DNA of 45,320 bases from Thalassolituus sp034111725 (GCF_034111725.1 NZ_JAWUWR010000044.1:1-45320), one strand, 5' to 3'; counted from the stretch's first letter, positions 9,527-19,907 are shown. The notes: generated from the letters alone by a model not told the origin. Made by a program: numbers and translations.

Positions 9527-10586
9527 GGGCAAACCTCTTAATCTGATTAACCACTTGATCAGTGGCGTCGGTTACAGCTAATTTTCTGGCCTGAATCGCC
9601 ATCTCACGCATGAGTTCGCGGTCGGAATTGAGTTGCTGCCATTGCTGCGCTAGCCACTCAGGACTTAATTCTGATTGTTGGCGAATAAGTGCAGCACCGG
9701 CCAATTGCAAATACTGTGCATTAGCAGTTTGATGATCATCGACGGCATGGGGATACGGAACAAAAATCGCTGCGCAACCCGCTGCCGCAATTTCGGAAAC
9801 CGTTAACGCTCCAGCACGACAAATAATCAAATCTGCCCACGTATAAGCCGCTGCCATATCGTCAATAAATGCGGTGACTTCAGCAGCGACGCGCGCGGCT
9901 TTATATTCTTGCTGAACAAGTTCAATATTACGTTTACCGGCTTGATGGCGTAATTGCGGACGCTCTTCAATCGGTAGTAATTGCATTGCGGCCAAGACAG
10001 TTTGGTTGAGAGCAACAGCGCCTAAACTACCACCTACAACTAAAACTCGAATATTACCGTTATGTACTTCTCGTTTCTCTGGCGCTGGTATTTCAATAAC
10101 TTCTCGGCGAACAGGATTCCCCGTAGTCAGCGCATTATCTAACGCACCCGGAAATGCCTGCATAACGCAATCGGCAATTCGTGCTAACAAGCGGTTAGTC
10201 ATCCCTGCTTTTGCATTTTGCTCATGTATTAACAGTGGTATACCAGATAGATACGCAGCGACGCCACCGGGGCCAGTTGCATATCCACCTAAGCCGACAA
10301 CTGCTAATGGTTTTACTTCTTTCAGCACTTTACGCGCGGCATTCACGGCTTTGATAATTCGTAAAGGCGCTTTTAACAATCCTAATTTGCCCTTGCCACG
10401 CAGACCAGCAATATCAATGGTATGCAAAATAATATTATTGGCTGGTACTAGGTCTGCTTCGATTCCTGCTGCAGTACCTAACCATTCCACATTGAAGCCT
10501 TGCTCACCCAATTCGCGCGCAACCGCAAGTGCAGGGAATACATGTCCACCAGTGCCACCGGCCATCATCAATACAGTATTACTCAT
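9516..10586 (-). CDS. murG: Lipid II synthase MurG (UDP-GlcNAc transferase)
   Basis: Peripheral inner-membrane glycosyltransferase that adds GlcNAc to lipid I to give lipid II. The 356 residues show the glycine loop AGGTGGHVFPALAVA near residues 9-23, a second loop VVGGSLGA, and the nucleotide-sugar motif CRAGALTVSEIAAAG. The ATG at 10586 (MSNTVLMM) is preceded by a near-perfect AGGAGG at five bases. A longer in-frame start at 10640 lies inside ftsW and adds non-family residues. It overlaps ftsW by 8 bp. Confidence 0.97.
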   Translation of the reverse strand: MSNTVLMMAGGTGGHVFPALAVARELGEQGFNVEWLGTAAGIEADLVPANNIILHTIDIAGLRGKGKLGLLKAPLRIIKAVNAARKVLKEVKPLAVVGLGGYATGPGGVAAYLSGIPLLIHEQNAKAGMTNRLLARIADCVMQAFPGALDNALTTGNPVRREVIEIPAPEKREVHNGNIRVLVVGGSLGAVALNQTVLAAMQLLPIEERPQLRHQAGKRNIELVQQEYKAARVAAEVTAFIDDMAAAYTWADLIICRAGALTVSEIAAAGCAAIFVPYPHAVDDHQTANAQYLQLAGAALIRQQSELSPEWLAQQWQQLNSDRELMREMAIQARKLAVTDATDQVVNQIKRFAREQ

Positions 10587-11739
10587 GATCGCCTCCTGAA
10601 TTATCGCTATTTTCTGGATTTTGACGTGACTCATAATCAATACGCATCACGATGCCAATCATGGCGCAGCACATCATTAAGCTACTACCGCCGTAACTGA
10701 AAAATGGCAGTGTTAAACCCTTAGTTGGTAACAAACCGGTATTAACACCCAGATTAATAACCACCTGTAACCCGAGTAATGAGGCAATACCAATCGCGAT
10801 ATAAGCAGCGTACATTTGGCCTCTTTTCTGTGCTGCCCAAGCGACACGCCAAATTAATCCAATCACTAACGCTAAACCTAACAACGCAATAGCACCGCCG
10901 AATAAACCAGTTTCTTCCGCCCAAATTGCAAATACAAAGTCGGTATGCGCTTCTGGTAAATAGAAGAGTTTTTGAATACTTTCCCCTAAACCAATACCGA
11001 ACCACTCTCCACGACCAAAGGCGATTAGGGATTGTGTTAACTGGTAACCAGTGCCGTACACATGCTCTGGCGCCCAAGGATCTAAGTAGGCGAGTAAGCG
11101 CTCCATGCGGTAAGTTTCAGCGGTTACCACAAAACTACTAACGATAAGGGTGGCAAAAAGTAGTAGAAAGAACTGCCCAGCTTTTACCCCGCCTAAAAAC
11201 AATTGCACCATTGCCGCGCCCATCAACACAACAACCGCGCCAAAGTCAGGTTCCATAAGTAACAAGGCAACCATCACGGCAAGTAGGCCGAGCGGTTTAA
11301 TAAATCCAGACCACTGACTTTGCACTTCACCTTGGCGACGAACTAGATAACCAGAGATATAGAATACGGCGCTCAATTTCGCGATTTCGGAAGCTTGGAT
11401 TTTAATGATGCCAAGATTTAGCCACCGCTGACTGCCGTTAACTTCATGACCAATACCGGGAACAAAAACCAATACCAATCCGACAAAACCAATGACCAAT
11501 AAAATGGCATCTAACTTTGCCCAGCGCGCCATTGGAATCAGACTGATAGAAAATGTGACACCGATCCCCAGCAATAAATAGAAAGCATGTCGAATTGCAA
11601 AATGTGCAGGGTTGCCGGTGTAGAATTCGGCAATGCCTGTGGAAGCCGATGCCACCATGAGCCAACCAAGCAACAGCATGGCCAACCACGGATAAAATAA
11701 TTGTGTTTCATTTTGCCAGCTAAGGTTAGGCATTCTCAT
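10579..11739 (-). CDS. ftsW: Septal peptidoglycan glycosyltransferase FtsW
   Basis: SEDS-family polytopic membrane protein that polymerises lipid II at the septum together with FtsI. The 386 residues have about ten hydrophobic segments. The family signatures GIGLGESIQKLFYLPEAHTD followed by FVFAIWAEE, and GLTLPFFSYGGSS near the C-terminus, are clear. It begins with an ATG overlapping the murD stop by 4 bp. It sits between murD and murG as in other gammaproteobacteria, which separates it from the elongation paralogue RodA. Confidence 0.97.
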   Translation of the reverse strand: MRMPNLSWQNETQLFYPWLAMLLLGWLMVASASTGIAEFYTGNPAHFAIRHAFYLLLGIGVTFSISLIPMARWAKLDAILLVIGFVGLVLVFVPGIGHEVNGSQRWLNLGIIKIQASEIAKLSAVFYISGYLVRRQGEVQSQWSGFIKPLGLLAVMVALLLMEPDFGAVVVLMGAAMVQLFLGGVKAGQFFLLLFATLIVSSFVVTAETYRMERLLAYLDPWAPEHVYGTGYQLTQSLIAFGRGEWFGIGLGESIQKLFYLPEAHTDFVFAIWAEETGLFGGAIALLGLALVIGLIWRVAWAAQKRGQMYAAYIAIGIASLLGLQVVINLGVNTGLLPTKGLTLPFFSYGGSSLMMCCAMIGIVMRIDYESRQNPENSDNSGGDHE

Positions 11740-13088
11740 TTTAATGCCTCCACCTGTGCGACAAAATATTCACCACGCGCAACGTAGTTTTTGAATTGAT
11801 CAAAACTTGCACAAGCCGGTGATAACAAGACTACATCATTTTTGTGTGCATGCTGACGCGCGTAATTTAATGCGTCGTCAATGGTCTGCCATTTGGACGT
11901 TTTGCAGGCGTCATCAACACCATTAACTATGCGAGTTGCATCTGCGCCATAAGCCAATACTTCAGCAACGTAGGTTTGGCAAAACTCAGCCAGCTCAGAG
12001 AAATCTTGACCTTTTCCTTCGCCGCCAGCCAATAACCAAATACGACCATTGATGGTGCGACCAAGACCTTTTAAAGCAGCAACTGTAGAACCAACATTGG
12101 TTCCCTTAGAATCGTTAAAATAATCAACGCCATTAATATTACGAACCCACTGACATCGATGTGCTAACCCAGGAAATTGTTTGAGCGCCGTAATAACCGC
12201 TGCTGGCTGAACGCCTAATACAGAAACTAACGCCAACGCAGCTAGAGCATTAGCGACATTGTGCTCACCGCGAATATGTAACTCGTCAGCACGTACAATC
12301 ATTTCACCCTGATAAGTTAACCAAGTACCATCACTGCGCTGCACGACACCAAAGTCACTATTGCTCTCTTCTAGCCCAAAACTTACTGCGCTAAATCGAC
12401 CTTCAAGTAGTGGTCGAGTGTGGTCGTCGTCGCGATTAATTACGACGGATTGAGCACCTTGGAAAATGCGTTGTTTAGCACGTTCGTAATCTGCCATTCC
12501 GGCATAACGATCCATGTGATCAGGTGAAATATTTAAAATCGTCGCGACACGTGCTTGTAAGTCGGTAGTGGTTTCTAGCTGGAAGCTTGAAAGTTCCAAT
12601 ACATAAACATCGGTTGCCTCATCGTTAGCCAACAAGTCCAATGCCGGAATACCTAAATTGCCGCCAGCACTTGCACGAACGCCAGCAGCATTCAGTAATG
12701 CTGCAACCAGTGTTGTCACTGTACTTTTACCGTTAGACCCGGTAATCGCCATTACTGGCTTTTGACATGTTTCAGCAAATACTTGGATATCACCAGCGAT
12801 CAAACTACCTTGCTGTTGTGCAAATTGAATGGCTTCTTGCTGAATGGTAATACCAGGACTAACCAATAAGGCTTGGTACTGGGCAAGTACCTTACCCTGC
12901 AACGCGCCCAACATAATGTTGGCATTGGGAAATTCTCGGCGAATGTCTTCTAAGCTAGGCAACGATTCACGGGTATCACACAAATCAAATGCCAAGCCGT
13001 TTTTCTGACAGAAACGCGCGCACGACAACCCAGTAAGCCCAAGGCCTACAATCAGTCGTTTAGTGTTAGCGTTAGCCAGAACAGACAT
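11736..13088 (-). CDS. murD: UDP-N-acetylmuramoyl-L-alanine--D-glutamate ligase MurD
   Basis: Cytoplasmic Mur ligase that adds D-Glu to UDP-MurNAc-L-Ala. The 450 residues show an N-terminal Rossmann-like domain (IVGLGLTGLSCA), the ATP loop GSNGKST (117-123), the region VLELSSFQLE, and the C-terminal FNDSKGTN motif. The gap to mraY upstream is only 12 bp. It overlaps ftsW by 4 bp. Confidence 0.97.
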   Translation of the reverse strand: MSVLANANTKRLIVGLGLTGLSCARFCQKNGLAFDLCDTRESLPSLEDIRREFPNANIMLGALQGKVLAQYQALLVSPGITIQQEAIQFAQQQGSLIAGDIQVFAETCQKPVMAITGSNGKSTVTTLVAALLNAAGVRASAGGNLGIPALDLLANDEATDVYVLELSSFQLETTTDLQARVATILNISPDHMDRYAGMADYERAKQRIFQGAQSVVINRDDDHTRPLLEGRFSAVSFGLEESNSDFGVVQRSDGTWLTYQGEMIVRADELHIRGEHNVANALAALALVSVLGVQPAAVITALKQFPGLAHRCQWVRNINGVDYFNDSKGTNVGSTVAALKGLGRTINGRIWLLAGGEGKGQDFSELAEFCQTYVAEVLAYGADATRIVNGVDDACKTSKWQTIDDALNYARQHAHKNDVVLLSPACASFDQFKNYVARGEYFVAQVEALK

Positions 13089-13100
13089 TACAATTATTCC

Positions 13101-14183
13101 TTAGCGAATTTTTAACGTAGCTAAACCGAACAGCACCAAAATAATGGTGATGATCCAAAAACGAACAATGACCCGCGGTTCAGGCCAACCTTTCAATTCG
13201 AAATGGTGATGAAGTGGCGCCATACGGAAGATGCGCTTACCAGTGGTTTTAAACGAAGCCACTTGCAAAATAACGGACACAGTTTCTGCTACAAAAATGC
13301 CGCCCATAATAAACAGAACAACTTCTTGGCGAATAATAACCGCGACAATGCCTAATGCAGCGCCTAGCGCTAATGAACCAACGTCACCCATAAATACTTG
13401 TGCTGGATAGGTGTTGAACCACAAAAAGCCAATACCGGCACCAACAATAGCACCACAAAAAACAGCGACTTCACCGGCGCCGTGGATGTAAGGGATATGT
13501 AGGTAGTTAGCGAAATTAACGTTACCCGCTAAATAAGCGCATAAGCCAAGTGCACCACCCACCATAACCGTCGGCATAATAGCCAAGCCATCAAGACCAT
13601 CGGTTAAATTCACTGCGTTACTGGAGCCAACCACAACAAAATAAGTCAGTACGATAAACATCACGCCCAACTGCGGCATAACATCCTTAATAAAAGGCAC
13701 AACAAACTGAGTTTCTTCTGGCGTTTGCGCGGTGTAGTACAGATAAAATGCAGCGATTAGCGCAAAAACCGACTGCCAAAAGTATTTCCAACGCCCCGGT
13801 AATCCGCGAGAGTTTTTCTCAACCACTTTGCGGTAGTCATCAACCCAGCCGATAGCACCAAAAACAATAGTGACTAAAAGCACGACCCAAACGAAACGAT
13901 TTTCAAGATCGCCCCAAAGCAGTGTCGAAACGGCAATAGAAAGCAAAATGAGCACGCCGCCCATGGTTGGCGTCCCTGCTTTACTTAAATGCGATTTAGG
14001 ACCAACTTCACGAATTGCTTGGCCGATTTGATATTCGCGTAATTTACGAATAACTAGCGGGCCTAACAACAAGGACACTCCCAAGGCGGTAATCACGCCA
14101 AAGATAGCGCGTAAGGTTAAATAATTAACCACACCGAATCCCGAGTGGTACTGCGCCAACCAGTCACCAAGCCATAGCAACAT
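13101..14183 (-). CDS. mraY: Phospho-MurNAc-pentapeptide transferase MraY
   Basis: Polytopic inner-membrane enzyme that transfers phospho-MurNAc-pentapeptide to undecaprenyl phosphate to give lipid I. The 360 residues equal E. coli MraY length. About ten membrane segments are visible, with the conserved acidic loops GWVDDYRKV, NAVNLTDGLDGLA and FMGDVGSLALG, and the HHHFELKGWPEP motif near the C-terminus. A GAGG precedes the ATG. Gaps to murF (2 bp) and murD (12 bp) are minimal, so it is in the same operon. Confidence 0.98.
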   Translation of the reverse strand: MLLWLGDWLAQYHSGFGVVNYLTLRAIFGVITALGVSLLLGPLVIRKLREYQIGQAIREVGPKSHLSKAGTPTMGGVLILLSIAVSTLLWGDLENRFVWVVLLVTIVFGAIGWVDDYRKVVEKNSRGLPGRWKYFWQSVFALIAAFYLYYTAQTPEETQFVVPFIKDVMPQLGVMFIVLTYFVVVGSSNAVNLTDGLDGLAIMPTVMVGGALGLCAYLAGNVNFANYLHIPYIHGAGEVAVFCGAIVGAGIGFLWFNTYPAQVFMGDVGSLALGAALGIVAVIIRQEVVLFIMGGIFVAETVSVILQVASFKTTGKRIFRMAPLHHHFELKGWPEPRVIVRFWIITIILVLFGLATLKIR

Positions 14184-14185
14184 AA

Positions 14186-15550
14186 TTAAATTTCCTCATT
14201 CCCGTTTTGCAACGCAGCAACGACCTGATCCATACCGGTGTAGCGCGATCCCTTAATTAGCAATACATCTTGCTTTTGGGTGTGTTGTTGTAAAAAACGA
14301 ATCAATGCAGGTTTGTCCTCAAACCAATGCGCAGATTCGCCAAATGCAGTTGCAGCGTTACGACTCAATGGGCCTGTTGCTACAAAATGTTCGATACCGG
14401 ATGTTTTTGCATATGTACCAACGTCGATATGGGCGGCAATCTCATCACTACCTAGCTCCCCCATATCGCCCATCACTACCCAGCTATTTTCCGTCCCTTT
14501 TAAGACATCAATGGCCGCTTTAAATGCAGTAGGATTAGCATTGTAGGCATCATTTAAAATCAGTTGACCTGCAGCACCACGGCAAGGTTGTAAACGCCCC
14601 TTTACGGTTACTGAAGCTTGTAAACCTTTAACAATGTGATCCCATGACAAGCCTGCAGCATGCGTTGCGGCTATAACAGCAAGCGCGTTACGTACATTGT
14701 GTTCGCCCAACAAAGGTAATTTGATCGCTACGGTTTGGCCGTCACACAAAACATCAAACTCACTCCCCTCTAATGAGCAACGAATATTAATGGCGCGGAC
14801 GTCTGCCAATTCAGAAAAACCAAAGGTTAATTGCTGCAAATGGGCAGCGCGTTGTTGCCATTGAGCGAAGTTAGCGTCATCGGCGTTTAATACAGCGGTA
14901 CCATTCGGTTGAATAAAATCAAGCAACTCGCCTTTTGTTTCGACAATACCTTGCAAGCTGCCGAAACCTTCAATATGAGCCGGAACCGCGTTGGTAATAA
15001 TGCCAACTAGCGGTTTAACAAATTGAGCCGTGTAAGCAATTTCGCCACGACCACTAGCACCTAATTCAATCATCGCCGCTTCATGTTCTGGCTTAAGCGC
15101 CAGCAACGTTAACGGTGCACCGATGTGATTATTCAAGTTGCCTTGGGTCATCCATGTATTGAATGCTTGCGTCAAAACGCTTGCAGTTAATTGCTTCACA
15201 CTGGTTTTTCCGGCACTTCCGGTGACCGCGATCACCACCCCAGAAAATTGATCGCGCTGCCAGCCAGCAATACGACCTAACGCCAATAAAGTGTCGTCAA
15301 CACGAATAAGCGGCAGTGATGTTGCAACATCCTCGCTCGCCAAAGCAGCAACCGCGCCTTCATTTTCTGCCTGAGCCATAAAATGATGGCCATTAAAATT
15401 GTCACCAGACAATGGAATATATAAAGCACCGTCTATAAGAGAGCGCGTATCAGTAGATACCGACGATATCAAAACATCGGCAAATTCTGGTTGAAGTAGC
15501 TCGCCATCTACAACATCGGCAACTTGAGCAAGAGTCATATTACGCAACAT
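14186..15550 (-). CDS. murF: UDP-MurNAc-tripeptide--D-Ala-D-Ala ligase MurF
   Basis: Cytoplasmic Mur ligase that completes the pentapeptide by adding D-Ala-D-Ala from Ddl. The 454 residues show the N-terminal substrate domain (STDTRSLIDGALYIPL), the ATP loop TGSAGKTSVK (110-119) and the C-terminal motif LNDAYNANPTAFKAA. The ATG at 15550 has AGGAG at good spacing and overlaps the murE end by 11 bp. An internal ATG at 15538 is less likely. Confidence 0.97.
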   Translation of the reverse strand: MLRNMTLAQVADVVDGELLQPEFADVLISSVSTDTRSLIDGALYIPLSGDNFNGHHFMAQAENEGAVAALASEDVATSLPLIRVDDTLLALGRIAGWQRDQFSGVVIAVTGSAGKTSVKQLTASVLTQAFNTWMTQGNLNNHIGAPLTLLALKPEHEAAMIELGASGRGEIAYTAQFVKPLVGIITNAVPAHIEGFGSLQGIVETKGELLDFIQPNGTAVLNADDANFAQWQQRAAHLQQLTFGFSELADVRAINIRCSLEGSEFDVLCDGQTVAIKLPLLGEHNVRNALAVIAATHAAGLSWDHIVKGLQASVTVKGRLQPCRGAAGQLILNDAYNANPTAFKAAIDVLKGTENSWVVMGDMGELGSDEIAAHIDVGTYAKTSGIEHFVATGPLSRNAATAFGESAHWFEDKPALIRFLQQHTQKQDVLLIKGSRYTGMDQVVAALQNGNEEI

Positions 15551-17009
15551 AATCTTCTCCTGCTTTTCTATAACCCTGAGCTATTAATACGCCAGCATCG
15601 CTATAGGCATGACGAGTTCCAGACACCTCCTGATAAGCTTCGTGTCCCTTACCAGTAATTACCACAATGCTGTCTTTATCTGTCTTTTCTAGTGCATCTT
15701 CGATAGCCTTGCGGCGATCATGAATACAATAAAAATTATCCGAGCCATCAGCCGCTAATACATCAGAAAAAATTTGATCGCTGTTTTCACCGCGAGGATT
15801 ATCGTCGGTCAACCAAACTTGATCAGCGTGTGCTTGAGCTATAACAGCCATGATTGGGCGCTTGGTTCGATCGCGTTCACCACCACAACCAAACACCAAA
15901 GAAATAGCTTTATTCCATGGCTTTAAAGCATTTAAGACGTTATCTAGTGCATCTGGCGTGTGAGCAAAATCCACTATCGCTAGGGGCGCATTATCTTTTA
16001 CGTATACTTCCATGCGACCGGCGACAGACTGTAGTGTTGAAGCTGCAGCAACTAGGGATTCAAAAGGGAAACCTTGAATAGCCAATACAGCAATTGCCGC
16101 CGTTGCATTAGCCAAATTAAATTCGCCAATTAATGGCAAAACAATATCGGCTTCGCCCCAAGGCGTGGTTAGCGTTGCCGTCATACCGCGAGCGTTTAAC
16201 TCGACATTGTGATAACGCACTTCTGCCTTATCACTACGGCCATAGGTAAATACTGGTACAGTGATGTCTTTATCCACCGCTAATCGGCGTCCATAACCAT
16301 CATCAACATTAATCAGTGCAGCACCAATATTTCCGCCAACAAATAGGCGACGCTTTGCTTCAAAATAAGCTTCCATAGAACCATGATAATCTAAATGGTC
16401 ACGGGTCAAATTAGTCAGCACCGCTACTTTAAAATATATTCCGTCAATGCGGCGCTGATCTATTCCATGCGAAGAGACTTCTAGCGCGGCGTATTTTACC
16501 GATTGCTCCGCCATATCATTTAAATGACGAAGTACCACAGATAAATCGGCGGTTGTATTGCGAGTTTCAGCTAAATTGGGCCAAATGCCATTACCTAAAG
16601 TCCCCAACAAACCACACTCTATTTTCATTTTTATCAGTAGCTGAGCAATATATTGCGTAACAGAGCTTTTACCGTTAGTGCCAGTAACAGCGGTCAAATC
16701 AAGTTGAGATATTCCTGCATAGACACGATGCAACCAATCACTTAGATGATCTAACAAATCCGGTGTCGAAAAAATCGGAACACCTAATAATCCACAACGA
16801 AAACCAGGCTCACCCAAAGCAACAACAGCGCTGGCTCCGGCTTGAATAGCGGTCTCAATAAAACGCTCGCCATGATTATCACGACCAACACGAGCGATAA
16901 ATAAATCACCCGATTTAACATCACGACTATCCGTCACGATATGGTTAATGTCGCGATCCCACTCAGGAGGAATAAACAAATGCGGCGCAGCGATTGCACT
17001 GAGCTTCAT
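15540..17009 (-). CDS. murE: UDP-MurNAc-L-Ala-D-Glu--2,6-diaminopimelate ligase MurE
   Basis: Cytoplasmic Mur ligase that adds the third stem residue. The 489 residues carry the ATP loop TGTNGKSSVTQ (109-119) and the DNPR motif (LTDDNPRGEN), which in characterised enzymes reads meso-diaminopimelate rather than lysine. That fits a Gram-negative wall. The ATG overlaps the ftsI stop by 4 bp and is preceded by GGAGGTGGAG on the message. Confidence 0.97.
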   Translation of the reverse strand: MKLSAIAAPHLFIPPEWDRDINHIVTDSRDVKSGDLFIARVGRDNHGERFIETAIQAGASAVVALGEPGFRCGLLGVPIFSTPDLLDHLSDWLHRVYAGISQLDLTAVTGTNGKSSVTQYIAQLLIKMKIECGLLGTLGNGIWPNLAETRNTTADLSVVLRHLNDMAEQSVKYAALEVSSHGIDQRRIDGIYFKVAVLTNLTRDHLDYHGSMEAYFEAKRRLFVGGNIGAALINVDDGYGRRLAVDKDITVPVFTYGRSDKAEVRYHNVELNARGMTATLTTPWGEADIVLPLIGEFNLANATAAIAVLAIQGFPFESLVAAASTLQSVAGRMEVYVKDNAPLAIVDFAHTPDALDNVLNALKPWNKAISLVFGCGGERDRTKRPIMAVIAQAHADQVWLTDDNPRGENSDQIFSDVLAADGSDNFYCIHDRRKAIEDALEKTDKDSIVVITGKGHEAYQEVSGTRHAYSDAGVLIAQGYRKAGEDYVA

Positions 17010-18724
17010 GCTCCACCTCCTGCCATTTGTAAGGTATTTTTACTTGGAATATCAGGAGCAACCTGACGTAACCGTAAAGCCTGACCCATGATGCGAGAGA
17101 ATACCGGCGCAGCAACTTCACCACCGTAATATTCCTGCCCCTGAGGTTCATCAATAACAACCACTAATACTAAATCAGGGTCCGAAATCGGTGCGATACC
17201 GGCAAAAACAGCAGTGTATGCAGAATCTTCGTAACCACCACGCCCTACTTTATGAGCTGTACCTGTTTTACCGCCAACGCGATAACCCTCAACGCGAGCG
17301 CGACTGCCAGTACCTTTGTCGCTTGTTACTGTCTCTAACATATCGAGAATTTGACGGGATACTTTTGCCGACATCACAGGTTCACAAGCTGGTTTATCTT
17401 CATCGCGCATAATTAACCGTACAGACTGACGGCATCCACCAGCAAAAGCGGTGTATGACTGCGCCAGTTGCAATGGCGAGACAGCCAAACCATACCCGAA
17501 CGATGCCGTTGCCAACCGCAAGGAATCTAACTGTTCTGGATAAGGTAAAACGCCGACAGCCTCACCCGGAAAACCCAAAACGCCCGGCTGACCTATACCC
17601 GCCTTAGTAAAGAAATCCCAAATAACTTCGGCACCTAATTTATGGGCTAAATAGGTAACACCAACGTTACTGGATTTAGTAATAATGCCAGTAATATCTA
17701 GCACGCCGTAATCACGGTGATCACGAATGGTTTTATTTTTTACGCGTACATAACCCGGTGACGTATCAATCTGAGTAGATGGAAAAAAGCGGCCGGAATT
17801 TAGGGCCGCTGCAACAGTGAAAGGCTTCATGGTAGAACCGGGTTCGATTAAATCGGCGATGGCTCTATTACGCATATCTTCGGGCTTTAACGTTGCTCGA
17901 TTATTAGGGTTGTACGATGGCTGACTGACAAGGGCTAATACTTCACCTGTGTGCGCATCAACAATAACGGCACTACCTGATTTAGCATGATGCTGCTGCA
18001 CGGCGGCTTTTAATTCGCGATATGCTAAATACTGCAAACGCAAATCAATGGTCAAAGCCATATCTGGGCCATTTTCTGCGACGGCATTAACTTCTAATTG
18101 CTTAATAACGTTACCGTATAAATCTTTAACGACTTTGCGCTCGCCGTCATGTCCGCGCAGATAATCGTCGAATGCTAATTCCAGACCTTCTTGACCTTTT
18201 CCATCAATATTAACAATACCGACCGTATGCGCAGTAATTTCTGCTGCCGGGTAAAAACGACGAAAATCTTCATCACCGTAAACACCAGCAACACGGCGGG
18301 CCAAAACTTTCTCGGCAACATCAGGCTCCACCTGACGCTTCAAATAAATGAATGAACGTCCTTGTGATGCAGCACGCTCAACGCTTTTTACCAAAGTATG
18401 CGCTGGAATATCCAAATCCTTAGCAACGGCTGGTAACTGCTGGATATTAACTTGTTGAGGATTTAACCAAAGTGTCACTACTGGCGTACTGACAGCTAGC
18501 GGTGTACCAAAACGATCCGTAATCATGCCGCGACTAGCCGGTTGAACTTCCTCACGTACCGTGCGCTTTTCGCCTTGTTCAAACAAAAATGGCTGATCTA
18601 CAGTGTGTAATATAACCAAGCGACCAAGCACCACCGCTAACAACAGGCCGAACACCGCTAGCACTAGCGTAAAACGCCAGCGAACAATGCTGTTTTCCTG
18701 TGGTTCTAGCGATGTTTCTGTCAT
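17006..18724 (-). CDS. ftsI: Septal transpeptidase FtsI (PBP3)
   Basis: Bitopic class B penicillin-binding protein that cross-links septal peptidoglycan with FtsW. The 572 residues have one membrane segment at about 17-39, a pedestal domain (ASRGMITDRFGTPLA), then the transpeptidase domain. The three active-site motifs are intact: S297-T-M-K300, S351-S-N353 and K486-T-G488. It overlaps ftsL and murE by 4 bp each. Confidence 0.97.
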   Translation of the reverse strand: MTETSLEPQENSIVRWRFTLVLAVFGLLLAVVLGRLVILHTVDQPFLFEQGEKRTVREEVQPASRGMITDRFGTPLAVSTPVVTLWLNPQQVNIQQLPAVAKDLDIPAHTLVKSVERAASQGRSFIYLKRQVEPDVAEKVLARRVAGVYGDEDFRRFYPAAEITAHTVGIVNIDGKGQEGLELAFDDYLRGHDGERKVVKDLYGNVIKQLEVNAVAENGPDMALTIDLRLQYLAYRELKAAVQQHHAKSGSAVIVDAHTGEVLALVSQPSYNPNNRATLKPEDMRNRAIADLIEPGSTMKPFTVAAALNSGRFFPSTQIDTSPGYVRVKNKTIRDHRDYGVLDITGIITKSSNVGVTYLAHKLGAEVIWDFFTKAGIGQPGVLGFPGEAVGVLPYPEQLDSLRLATASFGYGLAVSPLQLAQSYTAFAGGCRQSVRLIMRDEDKPACEPVMSAKVSRQILDMLETVTSDKGTGSRARVEGYRVGGKTGTAHKVGRGGYEDSAYTAVFAGIAPISDPDLVLVVVIDEPQGQEYYGGEVAAPVFSRIMGQALRLRQVAPDIPSKNTLQMAGGGA

Positions 18725-18975
18725 TCTGACAACACCTGTACTTGCTCTGGATCTTTCATATTCAGTCGCTTTCTTGCCAACTGATCTACCCTACCATTCG
18801 CCAATAATGTGCTTTTTTCAAGCACCAAACGCGTATGTTCTTGCAACAACAAATAGCGTTGTTTATCGGCCGCCTGCCACACCTGTAATAAATCGCGATG
18901 GTGCTGAACCTGCGCTATTTGCACTAACGCAGAGACCACCACAAAACCCCACAGGGTTCCTTGTAACGCATTCAT
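18721..18975 (-). CDS. ftsL: Cell division protein FtsL
   Basis: Small bitopic protein that forms the FtsQLB complex. It has 84 residues, shorter than E. coli FtsL (121) but within family range. One membrane segment lies at about residues 7-23, followed by a heptad-type periplasmic helix rich in Leu, and a C-terminal block RVDQLARKRLNMKDPEQVQV matching the conserved FtsL tail. Overlaps of 4 bp with rsmH and ftsI and its fixed dcw position support the call more than raw similarity does. Confidence 0.9.
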   Translation of the reverse strand: MNALQGTLWGFVVVSALVQIAQVQHHRDLLQVWQAADKQRYLLLQEHTRLVLEKSTLLANGRVDQLARKRLNMKDPEQVQVLSE

Positions 18976-19907
18976 GCAAGGCGCTCAGCCACTCGCAATA
19001 CCGCACTACGCGCACGCGGATTACGTTCAATTTCTTCACGCCCTGGCATAAACGCTTTGCCTATACGCTTCATCGTTCGGCCTAACTGATCTTCGGTTAA
19101 CGGCACACCCGGAGGTGGTTCATTACCTTTTTCTTGGGCGCGAATAAAACGCTTAACCATGCGATCTTCTAACGAGTGAAAACTAATAACCGACAAACGA
19201 CCGCCGGGTTTTAATAAATCAACGCTTCTTGCCAGCACATCTTCTAAGTCACCCAGTTCGTTATTCACCGCAATTCGAATAGCTTGAAATGCGCGTGTAG
19301 CTGGATGCTTATGTTTTTCCCAAGCTGGGTTTGCTTCTTTAATCAATTCGGCAAGTACGGCGGTACGAGTAATTGGCGCTTCTGCACGAGCATTAATAAT
19401 TGCGCGCGCCATGCGTTTGCCAAAACGTTCTTCGCCATACACTTTTAATACGCGGGCAATTTCTTCCTCGCTGGTCGTAGCAACCCATTCTGCGGCACTC
19501 ATACCAGCATCTGGATTCATACGCATATCCAACGGGCCATCACGCATAAAGCTAAAGCCACGCTCGGCGTCATCCAATTGTGGAGAAGAAACGCCTAGGT
19601 CTAACAAGATGCCATTCACTTGCGGATAGCCCAGTGCCAACAACTCGGTTGTCATATCAGCAAAACTGGCCTGCACAATGTGAAAGCGGCTGTCTTCAGC
19701 CGCTAATTCTTTTCCGCTTGCGATTGCCAAAGGATCTTTATCGAAGCCAATTAACCGGCCCTTAGGCGATAGTTTGCTTAACAACAACCGGCTATGCCCC
19801 CCGCGCCCAAAGGTGCCATCTACATAGATGCCATCAGGATCGACGACGCAACCATCAACGGTTTCGTGCAGCAGTACCGTGGTATGGGCCAGCTCTGTCA
19901 GGTTCAT
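18972..19907 (-). CDS. rsmH: 16S rRNA m4C1402 methyltransferase RsmH (MraW)
   Basis: SAM-dependent N4-methyltransferase that modifies C1402 in the decoding site of 16S rRNA. The 311 residues show the SAM loop YVDGTFGRGGHSRLLL near residues 28-43, the catalytic-region motif ILLDLGVSSPQLDDAERGFS, and FHSLEDRMVKRFIR. The gene is second in the operon and overlaps mraZ and ftsL by 4 bp. Confidence 0.98.
   Translation of the reverse strand: MNLTELAHTTVLLHETVDGCVVDPDGIYVDGTFGRGGHSRLLLSKLSPKGRLIGFDKDPLAIASGKELAAEDSRFHIVQASFADMTTELLALGYPQVNGILLDLGVSSPQLDDAERGFSFMRDGPLDMRMNPDAGMSAAEWVATTSEEEIARVLKVYGEERFGKRMARAIINARAEAPITRTAVLAELIKEANPAWEKHKHPATRAFQAIRIAVNNELGDLEDVLARSVDLLKPGGRLSVISFHSLEDRMVKRFIRAQEKGNEPPPGVPLTEDQLGRTMKRIGKAFMPGREEIERNPRARSAVLRVAERLA

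Noticed and set aside
10006..10599. 197-codon plus-strand frame opposite murG
   Set aside because: Lies entirely antisense to a conserved enzyme gene and shows no recognisable domain; typical mirror frame.
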